A stretch of DNA of 64,000 nt from Symsagittifera roscoffensis (Eukaryota > Xenacoelomorpha > Acoela > Convolutidae). This document shows, piece after piece, positions 40,568-50,874 of this stretch (positions are counted from its first letter, which is position 1; each line of letters opens with the position of its first letter). The stretch lies in NCBI RefSeq assembly GCF_963678635.1, contig NC_087064.1, forward strand, positions 59,096,338 to 59,160,337, written 5' to 3'. Both the position numbers and the translations under genes were made by a program. The notes beneath the pieces were generated by a model that worked only from the letters and a program-made list of their open reading frames with translations, searched no databases and was not told where the DNA came from.

Positions 40568-41498
40568 TGTAACATTCGCCCGGAAGATACATATCGACGG
40601 ATAACAAAACTAAGTCTTAAGACGACTGGCTAGCGTCTAAACAGAGCTTTGCATGTTTTTCACCGTCTCTACCAAGCCAGTACTTTTCGGTGGTCTTTTC
40701 TAACATCGGGTCGACAAAAACGTTACTGTTCTCCGGCTTCGACCAGAACGCTCAAATTAACTGAATTACATGCAAAAATAGTGAGCTCATGGCTGGGTCT
40801 CAGTATCCCCAGACCACGAGGTCACTCCTAAAAACAGGGCTACTACTTATTATATTACTATTGTTTTTGTTCAGTAGATAAAAATCATCATCTCCATCGA
40901 AGATGGATCAACCCTCTCCCCCACTCCTAGCACCTCATCCTTGTCAAAACTAATCCAAATATCAATTAAATTCAAGTCAGGACATGACATGATGCTAAAA
41001 GTTCACACGAGTCAATAAAAGTTTTCCGTCCCGAGACCCTTCCGAATTCTTGAATCCGGTGAATCAAGCTCCTTAAGTTCGATTTCACGATAACACGGAA
41101 GGCTGGTTTCCACCCTTCACCGTTGCTCGCAACGGCCTTGCAACTATTGTAGCAGCACAATAGTTGCAACTCGGAACGTTCTCTGTAATTCGTTGTCGTC
41201 TTCTTCAATTTCGATTTCCTCAATTTCGATAAAGTTGTTCTCGTCAGCGCAACTAATGTTGTTGTGTTTTCTCTCTCGTTTTTTGTTAAAAATGGCCGTT
41301 TCAGCATTTCTCAGAAATGTTACGTCATCACTTCGAAAATTTAAAATTTTAAAATACGGGAATATCCTGACCTTCACCGTTCTGCTAATCATCCGAATAA
41401 CGTCGTTAATCTTTCAAAATCATTAACTCGGAAGGTTCACTGCTAAAATTTCGAAGTCTGCAGAGATTGCATTTTGGCCATTCTGGTCGAATGTCACA
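40568..41498 (-). repeat. 5' LTR of the macrodomain retrotransposon
   Basis: A 931-bp copy of 23927-24858. The differences I see are a missing C in the run near 40580, G versus C near 40689, T versus C near 41412 and T versus A near 41484. Transcription would start within this LTR and run leftward. Confidence 0.95.
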
Positions 41499-42060
41499 AA
41501 GGTTTTAGTGGGGTTGCCTTTGGGCATTCAAAATCTGGTGCCAAAGTCTTAGCGATGTCAAAAATTCTACCTGAGCGGTCAATTAAAGATAAAAATTTGT
41601 ACCTATTAAAGCCGACAGAATAAAAGCCGACAGCCAAAAAAAGCTGAAACTGAAAAAAAAATGCTCACCAAAAAATGCTTACCAAAAAATCATACTGGAA
41701 AAAATTACAAACTTTTCCTCAAAAATTTATATTAAAAAATTACATGTACACCCAGAAGAATCCACGATAGCTATATAGAATGCGTGCGCAAAGTTGACTA
41801 CAGAATATGGAAACTAAACCGACAGAGCTAGAGTTTGAACCAACAACCATGAAGCCGGAAAATCATCAGCGGAAAATAAATATCGAAACTCCAAATTTAT
41901 AAATACAATGGTTTGCGTTCTATAAAAAGCCCTTACCCCGAGAACTAGTACCTAGCAGTTAAATGTGAATCATCAAGAAATTGAGCATCTCAGGAGCATA
42001 GCATCGTCATAACAAATTCAACTGATTTTGTTTAAATAGTTGTTAACCCTAAAAAAAAAC
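41499..42060. other. Unassigned AT-rich spacer between LTR elements
   Basis: No gene or repeat family is recognised. Short local repeats such as AAAGCCGACAG and ACCAAAAAATGCT occur near 41610 and 41660. Confidence 0.4.
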
Positions 42061-42355
42061 TGTAACATTGCCCGGAAGTACATATCAACGGAAAATAAAG
42101 CTAGGTTCTAAAAAGACTGGCCACAGCTCTAAACACAACTCTACAGGCTTTTCACCGTCTCTGTCAGAGCCCGTTCTTTTGATTGTCTTTCTTACATTGG
42201 GTCGACAAAAACGTTACTGTTTCCGTCTTCGCTCAGAACGCTCTAATTAACTTAAATACATGCAGAAATAGTGAGCTCATGGCTGGGTCTCAGTATCCCC
42301 AGACCACGAGGTCACTCCTAAAAACAGGGCTAATACTTATTTATTATATTACTAT
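42061..42355 (-). repeat. LTR fragment split by the PLE composite (first part)
   Basis: Starts TGTAACATTGCCCGGAAG and follows the 5' LTR of the big element with about 10-15% differences until TTATATTACTAT. The match resumes after the insertion at 48060. The last 11 bases (42345-42355, TATATTACTAT) are duplicated at 48060-48070. Confidence 0.85.
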
Positions 42356-42753
42356 GGCGTGGCACTAAGGCTATAGTTCCAGAATCGAAAAATTCTGGCT
42401 AAAACAACAAAATTTTGAAACAACTTACATGTTACCATAAAAATTAGCCATAAAACGAAAACGCGAAATTAAAAAAGAAGAAAACTCTCAGAAATTTGTG
42501 ACAAAATGTTTTAAAATGTTACATAACAGTTGTTACATAATTTCAGTGATATTTTTAAAATTTTGATTGGTTGAATTTTTGAAATTTTGAAGTAATGATG
42601 TGTGTGACACTTTTTATGATCGTTGATCATTTTGTACAGATAGTTTAGAATTTTTAAAACCTGAAGATGCACAAAATGTGCGAAAATGTTTGTTTGAATT
42701 TAAATATTTAGATGTAAAATTTTGAAACCCTACGGCGTTGAGCCAATTCTCAA
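42356..42753 (+). repeat. PLE 3' tail copy (pseudo-LTR)
   Basis: Matches 47646-48059, from CACTAAGGCTATAGTTCCAG through the TGTTACATAATTTCAGTGAT segment to TTCTCAA. It contains no coding sequence beyond the last codons of the endonuclease. Confidence 0.85.
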
Positions 42754-42826
42754 TTACAGTCTCCCCTACAAGGAGACGTAATATTAAATTTACTTTTCCC
42801 TTGTTTTAGTGGAGAAATCTTTTTAG

Positions 42827-43749
42827 TGTGGCATTCGACCAGAATGGCCAAAATGCAGTTTGTGCAGAAGTCGAATTTTTAGCAGTAAGCCTTCCGGATT
42901 GGTGGTTATTAAGAACTAAGAACGTTATTGGAACGATTGGCCAGACGGTGAGGGCTGGAATATTCTGGTATTTTTAAATTTCAAAAATTCGAATTATGAC
43001 GTCATATTTCTGAGAAACGTCAGAAACGGCCATTTTGGCAAAAACGAGAAAGAAGAACACAAGAACAACTTTATCTGCGATAGCGAACAGGACGAAAATT
43101 CGATATTAAAAACGACAACGAACTACAGAATAGCCGAGGACGTTCCGAGTTGCAACTATTGTGCTGCTACAATAGTTGCAAGGCCGTTGCGAACAACAGT
43201 GAAGGGTAAGAGACAGACTTCCGGAATAGGAGGAAATCAAGATTAACGTGCTTGATTCAGCGGATTCATCAATCCGGAAGGGTAAAGGAACTGAAACTTT
43301 TATCCTGTTACATAAACTTTTAGCTTCCTGTCATGTCCTGACTTGAATTTAATTAACATCTAGATCATTTTGATAAGGATGAGAAGCTAGGAGTTGGGGG
43401 GAGAGGGTTGATCCATCTTCGATGGAGATGATGATTTTTATCTACTGAACAAAAACAATAGTTAATATAATAAGTAGTAACCCTGTTTTTTAGGAGTGAC
43501 CTCGTGGTCTGGGGATACTGAGACCCAGCCATGAGCTCACTATTTGCATGTAATTAAGTTAATTTGAGCGTTCTGGTCGAAGCCGGAGAGCAGTAACGTT
43601 TTTGTCGACCCGATGTTAGAAAAACCACCGAAAGTACTGGCTTGGTAGAGACGGTGAAAAGCATACAAAGCTCTGTTTAGACGTTAGCCAGTCGTCTTAA
43701 GACTTAGTTTTGTTTTCCGTCGATAAGTATCTTCCGGGCGAATGTTACA
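42827..43749 (+). repeat. Forward LTR inside the PLE composite
   Basis: A 923-bp sequence starting TGTGGCATTCG and ending CGAATGTTACA, the reverse complement of the large element's LTRs with scattered differences. It carries the perfect hairpin at 43150-43181. No partner LTR of the same orientation is close to identical in the window. Confidence 0.88.
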
Positions 43750-43761
43750 TACATGTTTTTA

Positions 43762-43779
43762 TGGCGCTCCTGGGTGTTA
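43762..43779 (+). promoter_or_regulatory. Primer-binding site after the forward LTR
   Basis: TGGCGCTCCTGGGTGTTA, identical to the site of the large element, 12 bases after the LTR end. It shows that the LTR here is a 5' LTR followed by true leader sequence. Confidence 0.65.
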
Positions 43780-44424
43780 TTCTTTTTTAACATCATGACT
43801 GGCAGAACCGTTAACGAGCACTCCGCGCCGAGCGGATGCTCACATTAACGCCCTTAATAGGCCTAAACCGCCGGGGCGGAAGGGTAGTTCGGAACGCGGA
43901 AGCCTTCCGGATTACCGGGAATAGTTTTTTAACCTAGTTAAGACCAAAAATTCACGAACCAGGAAGGGTGGGGGGAATCGCGAACCCCTCATCCCCTGAG
44001 TAGTTTGTGACCAAAAACACTTAAAGATATAAGTAAAACCAAACAAAAAGTAGTATAGTACCCAAGAAAAACAAAAAAACATAAAAAATTGCCGAAAAAA
44101 CCAAAAACAGTAAAAAAGTAGAAAATCAGTAGAAATCATCCCTCCAGACAAGATGTGATCCAACCCCCCCGTTTGTTGTTGATAGATATATTGTTGTTAC
44201 AGGCATTTATATCGGTCAGGATCGTTACGATCAGTTTTGTAGCCCGTTTGTGAGGCTTGTACTGTAGGGTTATTTGAGCATTTAAGCACGTTAATGATAA
44301 ATTGCGCTCAATCCGGAAGGGTCAGCTGATTTGCGCTCAATTCGGAAGGGTCTTGGGAGAAGGCTGATCCGGCAAGCAGTACAAGGAGCAACAAGAAGAG
44401 GCTCAACGACAACAACAATCGACT
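43780..44424 (+). other. LTR-element leader fragment joined to the PLE
   Basis: Reverse complement of the leader of the large element (about 39890-40537), including the CCGGAAGG motifs and the ATTGCGCTCAATCCGGAAGG pair near 44302 and 44335. Similarity stops at ...AACAATCGACT, after which PLE coding sequence continues. The PLE reading frame is already open from a TGA near 44365, so it extends about 20 codons into this leader. Confidence 0.8.
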
Positions 44425-44976
44425 ATTCCGGGACTTTCCTTAAACCCGAACACCACGAACCCACAGAAGAACCTCGCAAGCCTACTCTGCAGGGCACCTC
44501 TAGCAGAAAAATGTCAAGTGGTGGTGTGGCACGACATCATCAATAATTCTATCAACAGCCACCGCACAAACAATTTCAGAGCCTGCACTGCAGAGGAATT
44601 GTCAGAAATCCTGAAGACACTGACAAATATCAGCGCAATTGTATACTGTCAGAGAAACGGTACACCGGGTATCAGGAACCAGCTGATCAGCTCGGGTATT
44701 CTTGTCATTCCTATTACAAAGTGTCTCATTTCAAAGAGGAAGAGAAGAACATAGCTGGTCAAAGAATATCAGGCACTGCACCAGGACGTCCAGCTGGAGC
44801 TGAAGTCATTGAGGATTGTGTTCGAACACCAAGACAACCTGCCAGCTGTCTTGTCCAAGCTTCGTTCAAACACGAAAAAGAAATCTCAATCGAGAAGGAG
44901 GGCGGAGAAAAGAAGACTGGTGAACATAGGCGAAGCAACTGTTGGTCGGACTGACGAGGAGGCTTCAACGGAGAGG
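44425..44976 (+). pseudogene. PLE exon 1: uncharacterised N-terminal domain
   Basis: The frame containing VVVWHDIINNSINSHRTNNF and ISAIVYCQRNGTPGIRNQL followed by LVIPITKCLISKRKRR is one continuous domain. An in-frame TAG near 44751 interrupts it, then it resumes with KEYQALHQDVQLELKSLRIV and a lysine/arginine-rich tail. It ends at a GTGAGT donor at 44977. The beta-alpha pattern with a hydrophobic IVYCQR strand could be a small alpha/beta fold, but I do not know the family. No in-frame ATG is seen, so initiation is unclear. It joins in frame to the reverse-transcriptase exon. Confidence 0.6.
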
Positions 44977-45220
44977 GTGAGTTAAACTTGTGTTATTTGA
45001 GTTGCTTTGTGTCACGTGAGGTTTATTCCTCGTGGCCTGCAAACCAATGAGCACAGTTGTACTTCCACCTCCATTCTTGATTTGGAATTTGAAAAACAAA
45101 CTCATTTGGAAATTAGTCCGTGATTATGCGTCCATATATGTTAAATTTATCAACTGTCACCAACGTGTTAACTTTTTGAGAGTTTGTCTAGAAAACTACA
45201 TTTGATTTTTTGAGGTTCAG
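44977..45220 (+). other. Probable spliceosomal intron in the PLE
   Basis: Donor GTGAGT at 44977 and acceptor GAGGTTCAG ending at 45220 enclose 244 AT-rich bases. Removing it keeps the frame: the exon 1 frame ends two bases into a codon and exon 2 supplies the third (phase 2). PLEs are known for keeping introns, unlike other retroelements. Confidence 0.65.
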
Positions 45221-47658
45221 AGTACCGGAAAATGGGGTGTTTTCGAACCAAGCGGTACACAGTTTTCAGACAAAACTTCTAAGAACGGAGATAAACAATG
45301 GAAGGACAGATGAGAAAAACGTTGAAGTCAAACTAGAAAGGGCGAGAGGCGCAGTACAGAGGGGTGTAGATGAGAAGTTTTGGCCTTCGGTAATTAATTA
45401 TTTAAGTCTTAGGGGACAAAGACAAACAGCAACAGTCAAAGAGACCCATCAGAAGAAGCTAATGAAACTATCAGAAAGGCAAGACCGACCTCTAGGGAAG
45501 CAAGGTGAGGGTTCGGTAAGAGCTCTTGATGATGTTGAATTACCAAATTGGGTACAACAAGTGTTGGCATTAGGGCCAAAGCATCCCGTCAGGGACAAAA
45601 TTAATGAGACACACTTTCTCGCCGACATTGACATCTTTCTATTGGATCTCGGAAATCGTAAAGTCTCCGGGGAGGCCCTTTGTAAGATCGAAGCTGTGGC
45701 AAAAGCCGATGCGAAGAGGGTGAAACAAACACCATCTGACAAAGGCGTTGAGAAGGCCCGAAAGTATCTGAAGAGTAATGGGTTAGTTGCGGTACCGTAT
45801 GACAAAGGCGTGGGTTTCTGTGTAATGAGAAAGGACACCTACGAGAACAAGTTGTCGGATATATTGGATTCAAATCAATTCAGCAAAAGTAAAGAAACAA
45901 GTGATGCGATTGTTTTGAAGATAGAAAGAGACATCAATAAGGAGTTGTTGGCTATGAGGAAAAAAGATGAAATAAGTGAGAGTCTCTACACAATGAGAGG
46001 TCTACTGGGGGGCAGCCCGCCAGGCTTTATGGGTTGGCGAAAGTGCATAAAGTGAATACCCCATTATGACCGGTCCTCTCCTTGCCTGGTAGCTCTTACT
46101 ATAACTTGAACAAAGTTCTTACTAAATTTTTTGAGAAAATTGATGGCGCAAACATCGAAACCAGCTCACTAGATGCGAGAGAAATCTTAGAGAACACTAA
46201 TCTTGAGCTCAATGAAAACTTGATATCTCTAGATGTGAAGAGTTGGTACACAAATGTTCCACTGAAAGAAGCGATAGACATAGCTCTGAGAAAACTGTAT
46301 GAGCAAGATGAACCACCGTCAATTGCTAGGAAAACCATGAAGAGACTGTTGAACATGGCAGTTAGTCAAGTCCATTTCAAGTGCAATGAAACATGGTACA
46401 ATCAGAAAGATGGTTTGGCAATGGGGGCATCTCTTGCCGTTATTTTAGCAAATCTTTTGGCTGAAGCAGTACGAAACTGCACTATCAGGGGAAATTCCCG
46501 AAATGTTTTTGCCCGAGAAAGATCTTCACGGAATATGTCCCGAGTGCAATAAGAAGGTCACGTACAGGTCAAAAGGTGTAGAATGTGAATGCTGTTTGAA
46601 CTGGTATCACGTAAAATGCGGTGATATATCAGATGATGAGTATCGAAATATAAGTGAAACCGTCTGGTACTGCAGAAAATGCATCGCAATAAGGGAGAAA
46701 AATAAGTCAGGGCAACAATCTAAATTGTTTCTCCGTTACGTTGATTATATAGTGAGAACAGTGAAGAGTGATCCTGAAAAAGTGCTACGGGCTGTAAACT
46801 TACTACATCCAAGTTTACAGTTCACAATAGAGACACCAAACACAAACGGAAATTTGGAATCTTTGGATTTACAATTTAGTATTGACAAAAGCAGGAAAAT
46901 TAGCTGTGGGTGGTATCAAAAACCAACAGATACAGGTACCATACTCAATTTTAGAAGCTGCGCCCCCCTTCAGTGCAAGAGAAGTGTGATTGAAGAAACT
47001 GTTCACCGGGTTTTCCGCAGTACGTCAACATGGGAAGAATATGATAAAGCCATGAAAATCAACCGTGAGCAGTGGTTGGATAACAAATATCCGGAAAGTT
47101 GGTCGTCGCGGGTTGCATCCCATGCCCTTGAAAAGATCATTAGCGAGGGCAAAAACAAAAAGAACATGGCTGAGAAAAAGAAACCCTGTGATTATAGCAG
47201 TGATTCACCACCCATCTTGATGGTCCAATATAGGGGGAATCACCGTCAGACATTAGCAAAAAAAAGTGCGCGATATCACCAATGTGCTGATAATATTCAC
47301 GACGAGGAAATTGAAAACTTGTATGCCCTCTCTAAAATCCTCCTTTTCCAGTGAACTGGAATCGAAAATGGTGTACAGACTTGAATGTTGTGGGTGCAAA
47401 TCCATCTATGTTGGCCAGACGGTCCGACATCTCACCACAAGGATTGAGGAACACCGAAAAGAGGATACCCCAGTTGGACAGCATATAAAGCAGTGTGGTA
47501 GTGAGAGTGGTAAGTCTGAGTTTAATTGGAAAATAACCGACCAGGCGTCCAGCAGCATCAAGTTACTTACATTAGAGGCGCTGCACATTAGGAAAGAGAG
47601 ACCGGCAATTAACACGCGCGACGAGTTTAGAAACAGGGAGCTGACACTAAGGCTATAG
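45221..47658 (+). pseudogene. Penelope-like reverse transcriptase with embedded PHD finger and GIY-YIG endonuclease
   Basis: In order: N-terminal region (45221-45990); PLE finger motif PARLYGLAKVHKVNTPL near 46020, in a shifted frame and followed by TGA; DVKSWYTNVPLKEAI with motif A (46235); motif B DGLAMGASLAVILANL (46410); a frameshift near 46460; a PHD finger with CPECNKKV, CECCLNWYHVKCG and WYCRKC (46530-46685); motif C LFLRYVDYIV (46726), with the second catalytic aspartate replaced by tyrosine; an RT thumb-like region; and, after another frameshift near 47340, a GIY-YIG domain reading YVGQTVRHLTTRIEEHRKE and ending at TAG 47656-47658. RT type, GIY-YIG and intron all fit a PLE. At least three frameshifts, two stops and the altered motif C show that it is inactive. 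Confidence 0.88.
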
Positions 47659-48059
47659 TTCCAGAATCAAAAAATCCTGGCTAAAACACCAAAATTTTGA
47701 AACAACTTACATGTTACCATAAAAATTAGCCATAAAACAAAAATGTGAAAATAAAAATGAAGAAAAATGTGAAAATAAAAATTAGCCATAAAACAAAAAT
47801 GTGAAAATAAAAATGAAGAAAATAAAAATGAACAGTGACAAAATGTTCAAAAATGTTACATAATAGTTGTTACATAATTTCAGTGATATTTGAAAAGTTT
47901 TGATTGGTTGAATTTTTAAAATTTTGAAATAATGATGTGTGTGACACTTTTTATGATCTTTGATCATTTTGTACAGATAGTTTAGAATTTTTAAAACCTG
48001 AAGGTGCACAAAAAATGCGAAAACGTTTGTTTGAATTTACAATTTTAACGCATTCTCAA
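47659..48059 (+). other. PLE 3' untranslated tail
   Basis: Matches the upstream tail copy at 42356-42753. It carries a local duplication of AAAATTAGCCATAAAACAAAAATGTG near 47720-47800 that the upstream copy lacks, and ends TTCTCAA before the target duplication. Confidence 0.8.
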
Positions 48060-48565
48060 TATATTACTATTGTTTTTGTTCAGTAGATAGAAAATCATCA
48101 TCTCCATCGAAGATGAATCAACCTTTTACCTTAACTCCTAGCTATTTTAAATGTTATCAATTCAATTCAAGACATGACCAGAAGCCAAAAGTTCATAAAA
48201 CAGCGAGTTACATTTTTTTCCCCGAGACCCCTCAGGATTTGCGAATCCGGGCAAATAACACTCTTATTTCTTCTCGGAAGGCTGGACACATCGTCCCAAT
48301 TGTAATTGTGCCAGTTGGTCATATTTGGAAGTTTGACCTTGAGCAACACAAGAAACATGATTTAGGGTGAAATGAAATTTTTCAAAAATTCGAATTGGAC
48401 ATGTCATGCTCAAGTTTCTCGCGACAATAGAAAAAACAAAATTAATAAAAGCAGAAGAACCGATTTACAATCGCGGAAAAGTGGTCGAAAAAAGCAGCGG
48501 GAAATTATTATTCGCAATTTCCAGGCATATAAACACACGACAGTAAAGCTGTCTTGTTCGAACTA
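48060..48565 (-). repeat. LTR fragment split by the PLE composite (second part)
   Basis: Continues the LTR interrupted at 42355, with the conserved CATCATCTCCATCGAAGATG at 48098. Similarity fades beyond about 48400, and no CGAATGTCACA end is found, so the outer boundary is approximate. Confidence 0.7.
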
Positions 48566-48839
48566 GAAGGCAGAGCAATTACGAACATGAAGAAAGAAAT
48601 AAGAAGTGGACCAGAGTGAACCTTCGGTGGAAAGGTAGACAACCGAAGTCTCCCAATGGTCTAGCCCCAAAAATTTATTTCTCAAGTCAAAACTCATTTC
48701 TCAAACTGGGACTTATTAAATTAAAACTCCTGGAGTCAAAACTCAATTCCATAGTTATTTGGGTGTTACTTATTAATTTAGTTACCCGAACTCTAGAGTG
48801 TGCCGGTATGTGAGTACCGAATTTAAGTTTCTTGAGTGT
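48566..48839. other. Unassigned sequence between LTR remnants
   Basis: No gene is recognised. It may contain the diverged end of one LTR and the start of the next, but neither boundary can be fixed. Confidence 0.3.
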
Positions 48840-49207
48840 GTTTTATATTTTTATTTTGAGGTAAGGCGAGTTTTAGGTTGATCCATCTGAAATGAATCGA
48901 AGTTCCACTATCTAATATAAAGTAACTATGCGGATTGTTACGACCCTGTTTACGGCGTTCGCGTGTTTAAGGTATTTTGAGACCTAAGCATGGGGATGTT
49001 CTTAATTTCTAGAGTGGGAGGGTATTTTGGTAGAGGCTTTTAAGCTGTAACAAAGGTTTGAGTCTCATGTCGCAAGTGAACCGAATTGGCTCCCACTGTT
49101 TGAGGTGGAAAAACACAAGAGATAGTGTCCCTGACTCTTGAGCCAATAGTTTTAGGGCCTATTTTTCACTAACCTCATATGTGAGTTAAGTAGGCGACTG
49201 TTACATA
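48840..49207 (+). repeat. Diverged forward LTR (3' part)
   Basis: Shares order and phrases with the forward LTR at 42827-43749: GGTTGATCCATC near 48880, GTATTTTGAGACC near 48971 and an end of GTTACAT before TTTTTATGGCGCTCC. Similarity is low, so it belongs to an older or separate subfamily. The 5' end is not resolved. Confidence 0.55.
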
Positions 49208-49216
49208 GTCTTTTTA

Positions 49217-49232
49217 TGGCGCTCCTGGGTGG
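49217..49232 (+). promoter_or_regulatory. Primer-binding site of the diverged LTR element
   Basis: TGGCGCTCCTGGGTGG, one base longer in its match to tRNA-Asn than the sites of the other elements. It marks the preceding LTR as a 5' LTR. Confidence 0.6.
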
Positions 49233-50235
49233 TTTTACGACATCAAGACTACGGGATCAAACCCACTTGACACAACTCTGGGCTACATGCCCATTCTAGA
49301 GTACCGGTGGTACGGTTCAGCGGGAACGTGCAAATTTTCCGTTTGTACCGTGATAGCTTTTTAAGAAAACTCGAGAAAACTTCCGGATACGCTCTCCGAA
49401 CGAGGCCTAGCTAACCGAGTAAGGGGGGTAACTAGGGAAACAAAAAAAACAAGCAAAAGACAAAAAAGCTAAGCAAAAAACCAAAAAAGAATAGAAAAAG
49501 AACAAAAAACTATAAAACATAAAAAATGACAGTGGCTTTGACTTCCAGATTGGGTGGATCAAACCTTACTATTAATTGAAATAAAATACCCATACTCCTT
49601 TCCAAAAAGACCGATCGTTTCGATCAAGTCATCAAGTCAGTAACTTTTCACAGGTGCCCGAGTGTGGGGCGTTGTGAAGGGTTTTCAGATAGCTTGCAAC
49701 TTCACCGGACCACTAGGAGACTTGACTGGAACAGGTGACCAGCCAAGTGGGAAAGGTGTTCCCAGGAAGGGGACCCAAGAAGTGCTGGAAACACCAAAGA
49801 GACATCTTTTTGCACGGACAAGAACAAACAGAGAAGGGCACACAGGAGTGTTCTTTTTGGTCAATCGACGGACATTAGGAGATTTGACTGGAACAGGTGA
49901 CCAGCCAAGTGGGAAAGTGGTGCTGGAAACGCCAAAGAGACAACCAGCACAGAGTCAGAACAATCAGAGGGGCGTTCTGTTTGGTTAATCGGGTATCGTT
50001 AAAATCCACATTACATTATAGGATGTAAGTGTAAAATTGGATAAGCGGATACCCACTGTTTTTACTTGAGCAGAGCTTGGAAACAGGTTCTACGGTTTTC
50101 TCTCAAGAGGTTTAGCACCCATCATGCTTAGGGTTTTTTTTGGCTTAAGAAGGGGGCTAAATAGGGGAGGTTTGAAGGGGGCTGGTTAAGTTAGAGTTTG
50201 GCGGTTGCAAATTGTAAAAAGGGGGAAACAATATA
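49233..50235 (+). other. Leader-like region of the diverged LTR element
   Basis: Follows the primer site with the same order as the other leaders (CATCAAGACT, then a run of AAACAAAAAA/AGAAAAA, then CGATCGTTTCGATCAA near 49612). It contains an open frame of 108 codons (49662-49988) in which the segment LGDLTGTGDQPSGK occurs twice, 165 bp apart, owing to a DNA duplication. Polypurine/G-rich sequence fills 50140-50230. No gag follows. Confidence 0.5.
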
Positions 50236-50268
50236 GTAACTATAATCGATATCGTCGATTATAGTTAC
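50236..50268. other. Perfect 14-bp inverted repeat with 5-base loop
   Basis: GTAACTATAATCGA, TATCG, then the exact inverse. It lies just after a G-rich tract. Possible transcription terminator-like or cruciform structure; no family recognised. Confidence 0.7.
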
Positions 50269-50874
50269 ATCATAGAGCCAGAGAAAGTTTCATCTCTAGA
50301 CCCAGAACAAGAGTTGCAACGCGAGGATATCCAAATTTAAGATCGAATTAGGGTGGTGACCTGGTAGGATCGGGTGGGGGGATCGGAAATAGACGTTTTT
50401 CAAACCCAAAAGGAGAATACCCGATAAGATTGTTAGTAGGGGAGGTAAACGCGTGACGATTAGGTAGCCGACATTTTTTTACGAAAGGACGACATTGGTC
50501 AACTATGAATTTTAGGTAGGTTCATCTTTTTTGTTTCAGAACTTTTATTGTTTATCGCCTAAATTTTTTTAACGTTTTTGTAACTAATTTTATCGGCTTT
50601 TGAAGAACAGGGGATCACCAGACACTTGCTAACAAGTCCCATTTCGACTTGCATTGGATTAGTAAAGAGAGGCAATTATAAGGGGGCCAATAACTAAAAA
50701 TTTTGATCAATAAGTTTGGGTTTTGCGGAATTTCAAGTGGTGGTACTGGGGATAGTGATCTAATTGTCCCAACATGAATTGTACAAAATATAAATTGGTT
50801 AATTGTACGTCTTACAAGGACAAATATGAAAATATAATTAAAGTGATTTTTAGTGCTTTTTTAGTGCTTTTTAG
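50269..50874. other. Unassigned spacer
   Basis: No gene is recognised. It contains several G-runs near 50360-50460 and AT-rich sequence beyond. Confidence 0.4.

Larger units (their letters stand above)
23927..41498 (-). mobile_element. Near-complete 17.6-kb Ty3/gypsy-type LTR retrotransposon with macrodomain Pol
   Basis: In the sense (minus) direction: 5' LTR 41498-40568, primer-binding site 40555-40538, leader to 37579, gag-pol 37578-28054, accessory ORFs 27579-26524 and 26510-25680, polypurine region 24870-24859, 3' LTR 24858-23927. Both LTRs begin TGT and end ACA in either orientation. LTRs differ by one C-run indel and about three substitutions that I can see, pointing to a recent insertion. 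No clean target duplication is visible (left flank ends GAAAG, right flank begins AAGGT or AAAGG depending on the boundary). RT and integrase motifs are Ty3/gypsy-like. There is no env-like gene. Confidence 0.95.
42356..48059 (+). mobile_element. Composite Penelope-like element insertion with 11-bp target duplication
   Basis: The 5704-bp insertion is flanked by TATATTACTAT. In order it holds: a PLE 3' tail copy (42356-42753), a 73-bp spacer, a complete forward LTR (42827-43749) with primer site and leader of the neighbouring LTR family (to 44424), and a PLE coding region and tail (44425-48059). A tail copy upstream of a complete unit in the same orientation is the pseudo-LTR arrangement known for PLEs. 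The LTR plus leader lies where the PLE 5' region should be. The outer duplication shows that the whole composite entered as one piece, or that later insertions happened inside it. Confidence 0.8.

Noticed and set aside
23922-41503. Target-site duplication for the large LTR element
   Set aside because: Left flank GAAAG and right flank AAGGT/AAAGG agree only by shifting the LTR boundary, so I do not call one.
50140-50230. G-quadruplex in the G-rich tract
   Set aside because: G-runs are separated by long loops; only a weak case by eye.
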